DNA from: Bryoerythrophyllum caledonicum
Lineage: Eukaryota > Streptophyta > Bryopsida > Pottiales > Pottiaceae
Assembly (NCBI GenBank): GCA_963971425.1
Contig: OZ020518.1
Coordinates: forward strand, 8,225,989 to 8,289,988
Length of the DNA stretch: 64,000 nucleotides
Direction of reading: 5' to 3'
Both the position numbers and the translations under genes were made by a program. The notes under the pieces were generated by a model. That model did not search any database and was not told where the DNA came from. It saw only the letters and a program-made list of their open reading frames with translations. Below are positions 24,261 to 35,149 of the stretch, piece by piece; the first letter of the stretch is position 1; each line of letters opens with the position of its first letter.

Positions 24261-24479
24261 GCGCAGCGACCAGAAAGCCGATTATCCTCACATCTGCGGA
24301 ACTCGCTCACTCGCTATCGCCAAGCGCAACCGTGGCGAGAAACTCCAGGAAATCAAAAAGACGACGGCTCCTCTTCGACAAGCTCCACCAGCCGAATCAA
24401 TTGGAAAAATTCCAGCATCTCGAATCCCGCAATGCGCTAGAGAACACCATCCGTCACTCTTAGTAGCGCCTTCACCTTC

Positions 24480-24985
24480 TCCAGTTCTCTCAAACCCTAG
24501 ACCTCTGCCGCAACTTCGCGGTTCGACTTCAGCTCTCCTATAGATGCTATACAAACAACCAAACGAGATCAATGCCTGCGAGCGAAGGCTAACGCCTATC
24601 CAAACAACGTGAAACGGGACCGCACCTGGAAATGAAAGGGCTGAGCTCCGAATTGGCGCATCCAGAGAGCTTGAGGCTGTGGAACGAATCAAACACTCTA
24701 AGACTCCGATCTGCCCTGCCCTGCGAAGACCTCCAGTTTTAGCAACCCCTAGCAATCTGGCGCAATTTCGCACACGACGACTTCAGCTCCACTACACAAC
24801 CAGATTCGATCAATGCCTGCGAGCGAGGACTAAAAACCTTTCCAAAACAACGTGAGAAGGAATCGCACCAGCAAATGTTTCAACTCTTGGCGCATCCACA
24901 GAGCTTGAGGTTGTGGAATGAACTAATCACTGCAAACAGTCTAAGACTCCGACCAGCCGTGTGTTGAAGACCTCGACTGACGAAG
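24480..24985. repeat. Tandem duplication upstream of the cyclotransferase gene
   Basis: A block of about 240 bases is repeated in tandem. AATGCCTGCGAGCGA occurs at 24571 and again at 24812, and both copies continue with GGCGCATCCA, GAGCTTGAGG and CTAAGACTCCGA in register. The copies are about 80% alike. Both lie 220-725 bases before the cyclotransferase start, within its likely promoter. Confidence 0.75.
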
Positions 24986-25754
24986 GGCCAAGTGCTTTCG
25001 TATGAACATGCAACAGTAATGAGAGAGACAAAATGGGTGATTGCAACACAGAGCCCGAGCTCTCAAGTTCAACATGTCACGTTTTTCTAACTAGAGTGCA
25101 AGTGTCTTCTACTTGCAGATCATGCTTGTTTGGAAGAGAAATCAACACAGGCACACACAGAGAATTGACCAAATTCCAGAATTTATTAATGCGAGTGAAA
25201 AATGTGAGTTGTACAGACAGAGACTTCATGACGTTGCTAGTGTACAACTGCGTTGCAAATTGGGAATGCTCAAGCACCACCTCTTGATGCAACCTACATC
25301 CTAGTATGTGTATCTGAAACTAGTCGGTTTTTTTCTCTCGAGGTTGCCTCTCACTTGGCCCCGGTATTATTAGCAAAAAGAACACCAAAAGACAGCGTCA
25401 AGCATGTGGATGCGTGTAATTGCTACCATTTGTATGAAAGATCTAAGTCTGTGTGATTCTGTCTTTTGTTTTAGAGGAGTATTTCACCTTCCACCTCCAG
25501 GTCAAACATCTTGAGGAAGTTGTATCCCTGTCGCAGTGAAGCCTCTCAAACGCGCCCATCCAGGAACCAGGCCTCCAACTTCACATAGGAAACTGAAAGC
25601 TGGTCTACTGTTCCAAAAACTTCCTGAACGTGATTGTGCTGAGTAGAATTCTCCACTAGAACTCGCCGTGTAGAGCTCACCCTGAGAAGCGTTGAATGTT
25701 GGGATGTCATCGAAACGGAAGCTAACCTAACTAGGAGTACTCTCCGCAAACGAG
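24986..25754. other. Spacer between the cyclotransferase promoter and the NT-C2 gene
   Basis: Presumed 3' untranslated region of the NT-C2 gene (minus sense) plus spacer. No coding signal was seen on either strand. Confidence 0.4.
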
Positions 25755-28601
25755 TTACACAGGAGTCAATTCTGTGCACGGTCTGGAGGCTGTGTAGTGA
25801 AACTCGATTTGCAGGCGCTGGTGCAGCGGAACCTTCCCAAGTAGACCTTTCTTGATGTCACTCTGAAGCTCCCGGAGAGGGAGAGCAGCGAAGAACTCTT
25901 TAATGAACTGGCGGCATGTGACTTGTCCACCGTTCTGTACCGAGACGACGAGCTCCATAGGAGCTTCGCTACTAGAGGGAACTGCACCGGTAGAGTCACT
26001 ATCAGTACCCACTTTGACCAGTGCCAACGAGTCTGAGACCTCCGCTGCCGTTGTTTCGATCTGCTTAGGTTCTGCAACCTTGGAATTCTCAGGCTTTGGA
26101 GTTGGGGCCGGACCAAGCCTAGTTTGGGCGTCGAACTGAAGGATGTAAGCCTGCTCACCACCTTCTTGCAGTCTCTCTCCTAAAGTGTCGATTATGTAGC
26201 ATCTGTTTTCTTCCAATTTGAGCACGAAGAAGTGGTCGTTCCAGCTTACGATGTAGACAGCTGGTCCTGCTCTCACCACCTCCTCCCAGATGCTATCAAA
26301 TGACATGGCACCTTGCAGAAAATCTAACGATTCACTCACACCTTCGGGGACGAAGAAGCCAACGAAAGACTTCTCAGGAACAACACTTAGTGGTCGCACT
26401 GCTGCTTCGATAACGGTGTCCAAATCGAAGTGCTTGTCTGCAAACCGATCCTTCAACGTTTCCACTGTGCACAACTTTCTCCACTCCGCAGAGCCTTCCT
26501 GAATCAGCATGTCGAATTCAGCTTTGCTAGGAACCAGGGTAGGGTGCTTGTGCAACCAGTCGGCTATGACCGCAACAAGAGCGGTGCAAGCACTCTCGCC
26601 GGCTGCGCTTTCGCTACGCTGATCAAAGGAGGCAAAAAACACATTTGTCGAGAGCTGGGTCCGTCCATCCCTGCTTATGAGATCCTTTTCCTCCCAGGTT
26701 CCCACCGCAAAAAGGGTCTCCCCGAAGTCCAGTGCCCCGGCGACAACTGAAATGCCATCCTCGCTCTTCCGACGCTGGGAAAACGTGAAACGAAAATGAG
26801 CAACATTACTAAACTTCACATGGTCACACATGGAATAGCATACACGAAAGATTGTTTGGATGATGTTTAAGCAAGCTAATTTGTCCATCAACAATTGGCA
26901 TCAGTGTAAGCGAAGCAATTTCTCTAGCTTCGATGGCCTATAGTTCACAACGCGAAAGATGCTCCATGAAGTACTCAACAAGAAATGATTTCACAGATTA
27001 TAACAGTATAAAACTTCTCTATACCAAAAACAAAGATGGAGTAGAGACTTACTGTGAGCTCAGGAAACTCTGTGTTGGACTCTGCCTGCCGCCGATGCCA
27101 ATCGATTTCATCACCACCTTCCTCCCCATATGCTTTGTTCAGCAACGGCTCCCCACGAGACCGAGGTGACCTGAAACTCAATTTACGCTTCCTCCAAGAA
27201 AGCATACTCATCAAGGAACCCTGCGTTACCAAGTCCCCGCTCTCAGATGTCGAGACCTCCTCTGGGGCCGCATCCACCTTCGGGATTGTCATGACAGCAG
27301 CCCGGCTATGAATATTATCCCGAACTTCAATTTCATCAGTCACAGCACCAGCTGCTTCATCCGCATGATGCGGAAGCGCACCCTCCACTACAAGGTTTAC
27401 ACCAGCTAGAGTACCGTAGCTAACGAACTGCCCAATATTCGGTTCTTCGACTTCTTCGCCGTCCTCATAATCAGAATCATCAACCCAGTCGGAGTCAAAG
27501 AGATCCAGAGCATCCTGCACGCTTCCATCACTGCGGGGGGAGAATTTTGCACCGTCATTTGGATCAACGTCCTCGACCTGAAGGTTCTTCTTTCCCTTGA
27601 GACCCAATACTTGCTCCCTGGACAACTCTTTTGAGGCTTTCTTTTTCTTCTCCACATCAGGATGCACCTTCCCAACATCATCATCCTCAGGCTCCCAGGT
27701 GTAAGGATCCCCACCAATACAAGCCATCGCAGGCGCCATTAGCCTGTGCACGCTCTCAAATCCAGCCTCGTATACTGTTCGTAGCTCGGACAAGCTGAAT
27801 GTAATCTGAAATTCACAATCACCTTTCTGAGTACCAGAAAACCACGGCAACTTTTTCTAAAGAGCAAAGGTAAGTTCCTAAAATATTCCCATAACACAAA
27901 AAAATGTGTTCGCTAAAATTCGTGTTGTACTGAAGTGGAACAAGCAGAATAGATTCAAATCGTACCGCAAAGGTGGCTTCAACATCACGATCCCCAAATT
28001 TACATGTAACAGGTAAAGTCGTGGGGAAATTGGAAGAGTTTCCAGTCGCAGCCAGGGCTCCGAGGTCCAGAACTGCGGTACCCAAGACAGAGGACTTGCC
28101 TTTGGAGTTTTCGGGTAGTATCTGCACAATCGATACGTGTGTAAGACAAAGCCTCATCCAAAAAAACTAGCTATCCTGACGTGAAAGAGCATGTAAAGAC
28201 GTGATACACAAGGCCCAATTAAAACTGCAAAAACACACAGGTTTCCACGCATTAGTGCTTTTACAAAACAATACCTTGCAGAGAACGAGATGCACGTGCC
28301 ATGGCTGGAAGACTCCAGCTTTGTCGTTCGAAAGAACACAAACATGTTCAAACTCTTTGTTCCATGTGATAGACCCGCTGCTGTTCTCCACAGGCAGAGC
28401 ATCTGTCTTCTCCCGCTTCATACTTCGGAATCGGGAACCAAGAGCACCCTTGGGACCCTTCCATTTCAAGTCAACGTACAATTTGGACTCGTCAGATTCA
28501 CCTGCCGAGAACAACCCTTCGAGATTGTTCAAAACCAGGTTCACTTGATACTTCTTAGAAAGAAACTGGCGGAGCGGCCACTTCATGACCTTAATAACCA
28601 T
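25755..28601 (-). CDS. NT-C2 (EEIG1/EHBP1-type) domain protein, plant family of unknown function
   Basis: Four minus-strand exons (28601-28275, 28121-27966, 27805-27053, 26774-25755) join with GT-AG introns and exact phase into 751 codons. Residues about 8-165 form an N-terminal C2-like NT-C2 domain (MKWPLRQFLSKKYQVNL, LKWKGPKG, WNKEFEHVCVLS, VLGTAVLDLGALA), a fold proposed to tether proteins to membranes or actin. The middle (about 195-410) is acidic and low-complexity (DSDWVDDSDYEDGEEVEE). Residues about 413-751 match the conserved C-terminal half of plant homologues such as Arabidopsis AT3G11760 and AT5G04860, including GPAVYIVSWNDHFFVLKL and CYIIDTLGERL. Function is unknown. The start is supported by the typical MVIKVMKW opening. 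Cys475, His593 and Asp608 are placed like a papain-type triad (see findings). Confidence 0.92.
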
Positions 28602-29700
28602 CCTGGCCGCTTCTAGGCAGCAACCACCGCCGGCGCAGATGTAACAGAGTCTAACAACTAATCACTTCAAACGCTAGCAAACCACCTGCATTAGAAGAAA
28701 TCACTTGTTAAAAAAATCACCTCTAAAATCTCCTACCGATCACCATCTCTTAACTAGCAAAGAATTCACAGAAAACAACACCGATTTCTCTCTACAATTC
28801 CTAATACACTCCATGCACCCAAAAAAAATAAAACCCATTTCGCTTCAAAAGACGCGAACCACATCGCCGAAAAAAACCTCTAGAAAACACTCTCTCTGAG
28901 TCCCTAAATTGTAACGACCGTCTCAAGGAAACTCGCATGCATCATGCTGCTAAAAAGAAAACGCATTATCCCTGTTTAACAAGCCACCTCTCCCCTTCTT
29001 CCCCTCACCACACCAGAGCATATTCTCGCCTTCCTCCTCTCATTAACCAACCCCCTCCCCCCTCGGGAGGACGCGCAAATGCAAAACTCACGTACTTCTG
29101 CAATGTCGAACCAAACCCCCGCCGAAACAACCTCGCTCCTACAATATCCGCAAACAGCCACCAATGCTCCCCCACGCCCGCCTCTCCATCACGGCCATAA
29201 CCCCCGACCTCCGATCGCCTCTCCTCTCAGCTCACCTAACAAAAGCCCGCCGTACGGCGCAACGACCACCACATGACCCCCTACTCCTCGAAAACGAACA
29301 GCAGCACTCCAGGAAAGAAGCAGGCAGCGCGCATTCCCGGCGGCCAACACGGTGTACGCGGCGAGCACGAAGAAGCGACCAGCGCTGTCGTGGCTGGTGG
29401 TGCGCGTGGGGTGGCGGAAAGGGAACGTTGCGGGAAAGGGAGAGAGGTGCGAGAAGAGAAAAGGCTTTGGTGGTGACGGAGGTGGGATTGGCGATGTCAC
29501 CGACTGGGCTCCGGCGCAGGCAGCCTGGCTTTGTGGCTGTTCCGGAAGGTGGGGTGAAAAATCGTGAGGTGCGAAAGGGGAATCGGATTTCCGGGTCCCG
29601 CGTCCCGGGCCGTGGTGGGAAGCAGCCGGTTTGGGGGTAATTTACGGCGGTAAATTGTGGGGTAAGAAAAGGGGGATGGATGACTGTCTCTTGGGGGATG
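28602..29700. promoter_or_regulatory. GC-rich upstream region of the NT-C2 gene
   Basis: The DNA upstream of the NT-C2 start changes from AT-rich (28650-28900) to C-rich on this strand and then G-rich with many CpG dinucleotides at about 29050-29640. Such an abrupt CpG-rich block next to a gene start is the likely promoter and 5' leader. Long open frames here on both strands are products of the base composition. No specific box can be named with confidence. Confidence 0.45.
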
Positions 29701-30265
29701 GGTGACTCGAGCTCTTGGTGGGGGAGTGGGTGTTAGGGCATGGGTTTTGCTTTTGGATTTTGTTTTTTTCTTTGAGAAGTGAGAATATGGGGTCTTTTTT
29801 CTTTTTCTTTTGGGGTGACTTGAGCTCTTGGTGGGGGAGTGGGTGTTAGGGCATGGGTTTTGCTTTCGGATTTTGTTTTTTTCTTTGAGAAGTGAGAATA
29901 TGGGGTCTTTTTTCTTTTTCTTTTGGGGTGACTTGAGCTCTTGGTGGGGGAGTGGGTGTTAGGGCATGGGTTTTGCTTTCGGATTTTGTTTTTTTCTTTG
30001 AGAAGTGAGGATATGGGGTCTTTTTTCTTTTTCTTTTGGGGTGACTTGAGCTCTTGGTGGGGGAGTGGGTGTTAGGGCATGGGTTTTGCTTTCGGATTTT
30101 GTTTTTTTCTTTGAGAAGTGAGAATATGGGGTCTTTTTTCTTTTTCTTTTGGGGTGACTTGAGCTCTTGGTGGGGGGGAGTGGGTGTTAGGGCATGGGGT
30201 TTGCTTTCGGATTTGTTTTTTTTCTTTGGGACGTGAGAATATGGGGTTTTTCTTTTCTTTTCTTT
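29701..30265. repeat. Tandem array, five 113-bp units
   Basis: GGTGACT starts at 29701, 29814, 29927, 30040 and 30153, exactly 113 bases apart. Each unit reads GAGCTCTTGGTGGGGGAGTG, then TTAGGGCATGGG, a T-rich stretch, GAGAATATGGGG and a long pyrimidine run. The middle units are almost identical and the last has small length changes. The plus strand is nearly free of C, a strong G+T strand bias. Confidence 0.95.
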
Positions 30266-30675
30266 TGATACTAGGAAGTTGATTTCTTCGCAAATGTTAT
30301 GAGGCGAAGATATTATGATTTTTGACCCCTTTTTTTATTCTAAATAGTCAAGTATGATTAAATGGCTCTAGGTACACACGATTATTTCAAGGGAAAGTAG
30401 TTGAGATTTATGGTACATGATTTTTCACCTTTTATTCTTGAATATAGCCGAAAGTATTTTTGATTTGAGTGTAATGACCACCAAATTCTTTTATGTCTAA
30501 TGAAACATTGACTTGATTGATTGTGAAGCTTATGAAGGCAAGGGGTGGGGGGCATAATGGATGATAGTTGATTGAGGGGTAAATTGTGGGAAGGAAAATG
30601 GTTGTGGGGATAAATCATGGAAAATGAGATTGTTGATTGTTTGAGGATGTTGTTTATTGAGAGGGGATGAATGAC
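30266..30675. repeat. Old duplicated segment, copy 1 (partner at 31916-32210)
   Basis: It shares ordered landmarks with 31916-32210: a GGAAGTT start, TTTAATTC/TTATTCTAAAT-type text, TGGTACATGATTTTTCACC against TGATACATGATCATTC, and AATGACCACCAAATTCTT against AAGACCACCAAGTTCTT. Similarity is weak (about 65-70%). Both copies are followed by related DNA near 31490 and 32985 (AGTAAAATACGTGCATGT in each), suggesting a tandem duplication of over a kilobase. Confidence 0.45.
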
Positions 30676-30677
30676 TA

Positions 30678-31147
30678 CACTAAAGATCACATTTAGTGTA
30701 TGTCACACTAATTGATTTATAAATGCTATAACTTTTTACTCTCGATGAATACTTTTACCAACTATGTCTATAATGATCCACCTCTTTGAGTAGTGTTGAT
30801 AGTAGTGCTCATAGTAAAAATATTCATCAAGAGTAAAAAGTTATTTGATTTATAAATACCTTAGTGTGACATACCCTACGCTATGGTCAGTTTCGTACAT
30901 AATTAATTCAAAATGGGGACTTGTCCAAAATTTTGGAAATTTCAAGAGATTTGGCTAGGCGATACCTATGTAATACCAAGGTGACACCCGTGCAAGATCT
31001 AGGTGATACTCGTGCAAGATCTAGGTGATACTCGTGCAATACCTATGTGATACCCATTGTGTCAAATCAATGTGACAAAAAAATGCTTCGGCACTTGCCT
31101 GCCGAAACTGACGGTAGCGTACGGTACACTAAATGTGATCTTTAGTG
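30678..31147. mobile_element. MITE with CACTAAAGATC inverted ends and TA flanks
   Basis: The left end CACTAAAGATCACATTTAG and the right end (complement identical) form perfect terminal repeats of more than 22 bases, flanked by TA at 30676-30677 and 31148-31149. An inner hairpin pairs ATAACTTTTTACTCTCGATG (about 30730) with CATCAAGAGTAAAAAGTTAT (about 30825). The smaller relative at 11543-11757 has the same plan. The extra length here comes from a family D repeat lodged inside (30868-31115). Confidence 0.75.
30868..31115 (+). repeat. Dispersed repeat family D, inside the MITE
   Basis: Markers are ATACCCTACGCTATGGTCAG, TTTCGTACATAATTAATTC and CATTGTGTCAAATCAATGTG, with about five 20-21-base internal units of the type GGTGATACTCGTGCAAGATC between them. 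It lies within the CACTAAA element and so probably inserted there. Confidence 0.6.
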
Positions 31148-31623
31148 TAGTTGGGGGATAATTTCAAGGAAGATGGATGGTTGATTTGTTGTCGATAGAT
31201 TGAGGAGAGGAAGAAAGTGATTGGTTTTGTGGATAAAGTGTACGCAGGAAGATAGTGACTGGTTTTGAGATGGATAGCTACACATTTCTTTTCAAATATT
31301 GGTACTCCTACAATGATGTCACATCCCCATGGTGCCCGTAAAAGTCTGAAAGTGCCACCAGTGGCCACTGTATTCTACATGTATGGTGTTGTATTAAAAG
31401 ATGATAAGACTCATATATTAAAATGACCTCCAAATGAAAGATGTTAATTGAATAATCTTCAATCCAAAGGTGTAAGTCTTGTTAAAATTTAACACATTTT
31501 TATTCTACATAGTAAAATACGTGCATGTATAAATGGTTCTTGACTAATTGTAAAGGGTTGAACTATAAGGTTGAAGTATAATATTACTTTATGTATCCAA
31601 ATTGTGTTTCGAAATATACCATA

Positions 31624-31720
31624 CCCATAATCCATGTCCGGTGGACATGGACTTTGTGGTGGCATGAATAGACACTTTATTCACGCCGGCCACCCTTGGG
31701 GACCGGAGTTCTTCTTCTTT
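31624..31720 (+). mobile_element. tRNA-derived SINE, 5'-truncated copy
   Basis: About 95 bases match the 3' part of the two full SINEs (53735-54087 and 55467-55801). It has TGTCCGGTGGACATGG for their TGTCCCGTGGCCAT, then ACACTTTATTCACGCCGG, GACCGGAGTTCTTCTTCTT and the end. Imperfect flanking repeats (AATATACCAT / AATATATACCAT) suggest a target-site duplication. Confidence 0.6.
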
Positions 31721-33042
31721 GAATATATACCATGTGGCATATTATACCCAATTACAGATTTTTGGTGAATATTTTATTATCTTTTCCATTTGTATAGTGT
31801 TACATATTCAAGGTAATGTTTGTTACACTATCTAAATAAAGGGCATATTTGTAGAGGTATCAATGATGGCATGGACTATAATGCTAGCCAAATAAGTACA
31901 TAATAGAATAAAGAATTTGCCTTTGGATTTTGTCTTTTAGAAGGCAAAAACATGGTGGTATTTTCCTTTTTGTAGTAAGGAAGTTAAGATCTTTGTAAAG
32001 TGATGCAAAGTTACTATGGATTCTAACCTCTTTTAAATTCTTAGTATTCAATGTTTAATCAAAATCACCTATACATTGTCATACTTAGCTTCAAAAATAT
32101 ATGAGATTCATGATACATGATCATTCTTTCATTATTGTTCAAGATGGTTTTAAATGGTTGTAATTTGAGTTTGAAGACCACCAAGTTCTTCCATATTTAA
32201 TGAAGGTTATAATTGAAAGACCAAGTTCTTCCATATGTAATTTCAAGTACTAAAGTAGGTGTATATTTTAATTTGTATGTGAATCATGATCAGACCTCTT
32301 AGACTAGGACTGTGCTTTGAGCATATGTAATACCTTTAGAAAGGTCTTGAAAAATTAATGTGCCAATTTAGTTCAAACAGACTTCATCACACATAAGATA
32401 AGTTATTGAATTTTGAACTATTATCAAATCACTAGAAGTTTAAAAAGACAAATTGTTCCTAAACATTGTTGATATTGTAATTTCTACATTTGATATGTTC
32501 TTTGATAGATTATTTATGAAATCCAATTTTATTGTATTAATTTAACTCTTAGTTATTGAAAATACAATCCATGAGGTCATTGGTTTCAATTCTTTCGATA
32601 ACAATGTAATACTTTAGAAGCTCTATAAAAATCGTTCTCTGAATTGATAAAAACCCCTATTTAATGTTGAAACATAATTTTCTTATTAGCGTTTATAAGG
32701 GGAAAAACAAACTTCCAAAATTAACAAGAATAAACTCCTAATTTTTAAAAATCAACTTCTGAATTATCATGCATTAATTTTAGTTAAAATTTAAAAGTTC
32801 ATGATACAAATTAATTTATGAACTAATAGATTTTCTAGTGCGATGAATACTTCAAATGCTCCACATAATAGCTGCCACCACAATTAAATGTAAATGTATT
32901 CAACACCGCAAGTTATACTGGTAAATTATCCCATGTGCAAATGTTTTGAAATAAAAATAAAAATTGTAGTCTAAGCTTTAATACATTTCTTGTTTCCTAT
33001 AGAGTAAAATACGTGCATGTTTATTTGGTTCTCAACTGACAT
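31721..33042. other. AT-rich DNA with the second copy of the old duplication
   Basis: It includes 31916-32210 (partner of 30266-30675) and further AT-rich sequence with no coding signal. AGTAAAATACGTGCATGT at about 33003 repeats that at about 31511. Confidence 0.45.
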
Positions 33043-33794
33043 TTAACCCCTAAAGGACCAAGTGTTATTTAGGAAGATGTTTTTGATTTTGGGAAGTTTT
33101 CTAAAATTTGAAAAAAATCTTCTCTTTCTGAAATTTTTATTCTAGGTTGTCCCTAGAATAAATTTGTTTATTTTGCTAGAATAAATTTTTTGTCTTTAGT
33201 GTAAAAAACATTTTAACTCAAGTCAAACATTTTTACACATTTTGGGCAAGCCAAAACCTAGAGATCTTCATATCTTTCACTTTTTATTCTTTTCAACAAC
33301 AATATGCGGTGAGAGTCTTCTTTTTGACCGTTTGGATCATCATTCTAAAACATTTTAAGTTCACAAAAAAATAAAATGAGAATTGACAATTTTTTAACCT
33401 CCACTCCTTGCACACTTGTTATAAGTATGCTACACCCCTTCTTTATCTCTAAAAATTGGTTTATAGGAAACTAACATCATGCTTAATACAATGGTAAAAG
33501 ATTTAGACCTTGTGTGGTGCAAAAATTTGATACCAAGTGAAGTCAAAGTCTTCTAATCCACTCAATGCTGGGAAGAAAATGAACCAATTTCTTGACTTCA
33601 AACACTGTAATCTTTCAATCTCACGAGTCAAAGGGTATAAAACTTTGTGAGTATGGTACTTAGTAATTCTTATTTGGAATCCTATGGTCAAAACTATAAG
33701 TATAAGGTTTTGTTTCCTTCCTTACTCATTGCACAAAAATCAACAATTTTGAAGTGTTTTTTATGTGAAATTGTCACGGTCCTTTTGGGGTTAA
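33043..33794. mobile_element. TTAA-flanked inverted-repeat element (piggyBac-like MITE), full copy
   Basis: The left end TTAACCCCTAAAGGACCAAG and the right end GGTCCTTTTGGGGTTAA are complementary over about 17 bases and include TTAA on both sides. The inner sequence has no long open frame. Its landmarks (CACTTTTTATTCTTTTCAAC, CAATATGCGGTGAGAGTCTT, CTCCACTCCTTGCAC, CTAACATCATGCTTAATAC) recur in the copies at 48.7, 50.3, 51.1 and 56.8 kb. TTAA targets with CCC-starting ends are the hallmark of piggyBac elements; no transposase is present. Confidence 0.75.
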
Positions 33795-34979
33795 GGATTA
33801 ATCTATATTTTAGGGACAATATACACAAAAATGCATTAAGTTAAAGTTCAAAGAAATGGAGGCTGTTTATTGGTGAATAGTAGTGGATACCTGGATTTGG
33901 GTTTTGAACAAGGAAAAGTGTTTCAAAATTGCAGAAGCGTATATATAAATTTAATAAAATATCTAGATAACCAAGACATTACCATTTCCATTTTTGTATT
34001 TTTTTGAAATTTTTACTTCAGTTTTTGAAACTTATCATTGCATTATTATGGGCCATGGCTTTTTTTTTTTTGGAAATCTCATCAAACTTTCAAGGTTGAA
34101 GTCATTCGAGGAGGTCCCAAAATGAGGCAACGAGTGTTTTTAAGGGAGGGTTAGACGAAACCTACCCCATTTTAATTTTTTAATGTGCCCTTCACAAAAA
34201 TAAAAACCCGCCATTGGTGTTCAAATTACTCTAGTGGTCTTACAAGGTAATTTGCAGCCGAAGTCCTCAAAATTGCCAAAAAATCTCCCAAATATTCCAT
34301 TGACCCCCCAAAATAAAAGGTCAAAAAAATGAGCCCCATGGAACCCCTTGCCATTAAATAACGAAGGCCCACACTCCAAAGAAACGCCATTGGACCAAAA
34401 GACGGGCGTTGGTCATTTACAACTCCCTTGTTTCAAGAATGGTAATTTGCTTACAATACTCTCATCCAAAAACGAGGTACCACTTGTATGTTTGAGGTGG
34501 GGCCAAAATTCTAAGGTGTCAACAGCCTCTTGTTTCACAAGTTATGTAACCGAATCGATGGTTAAAAAAAATCTAGGATTAAAAGGAAGAGGGGAAAACC
34601 ATGTGTCCTGTAAAGTGGGCAATATAGCCATGTGGTTGGATGGAGCTTCGTCCACCAAGCAGGGATCACAAAAGATCTATGAATATTATTCGAGTAAAAA
34701 CTCAAGGCTCCACTGAAGACCTCACAGGCTCAGTATGTACCTGCACCAGCAAAGCAAAACTCTTGAAATTGGACGATGTTGTACAATTGCCATATTTAAT
34801 TAAATCTGGACTATGTAAAGTCCAAAAATAAATACTGATGTTGCAATCTCCCGATGATTTAAAGAAATCTCTTGATGATTTTAGTTCAATTCAGTGAAAT
34901 TCATCTCGAGATGTCCAGATGATACATACAATCCAAAGTCCAGTTTTAACGTGAAAGTCAAGATTTAGTTAAATATTAA
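33795..34979. other. Intergenic DNA, no gene recognised
   Basis: AT-rich sequence. The 122-codon plus-strand open frame at 34348-34716 has no recognisable motif and is not supported as a gene. Confidence 0.5.
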
Positions 34980-35149
34980 CGTCGATCAATTGGTTTGTAC
35001 ATGCTACTTCCCTGTGTTTATGTCTTTCAGGTATAACGTCCATTTTTGGGTTCTTTGGGCACATTAACCTTTGTAGCAGGCGTTAACACGTCTCCACCCT
35101 CGTGTGGGTGAGGTGCCAAGAAGGACTCCCCATAGTGCATTGGCGTAAA

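Noticed and set aside
29164-29640. 158-codon plus-strand open frame rich in Arg and Gly
   Set aside because: It sits in the CpG-rich block upstream of the NT-C2 gene, with no motif. The base composition keeps several frames open at once.
29701-30265. Telomere-like or CRISPR-like array
   Set aside because: The unit is 113 bases with no unique spacers and no short telomeric hexamer, so it is a plain minisatellite in a plant nuclear sequence.
34348-34716. 122-codon open frame as a possible gene
   Set aside because: No motif, no splice context, and it is surrounded by AT-rich repeats. Chance is the simpler explanation.
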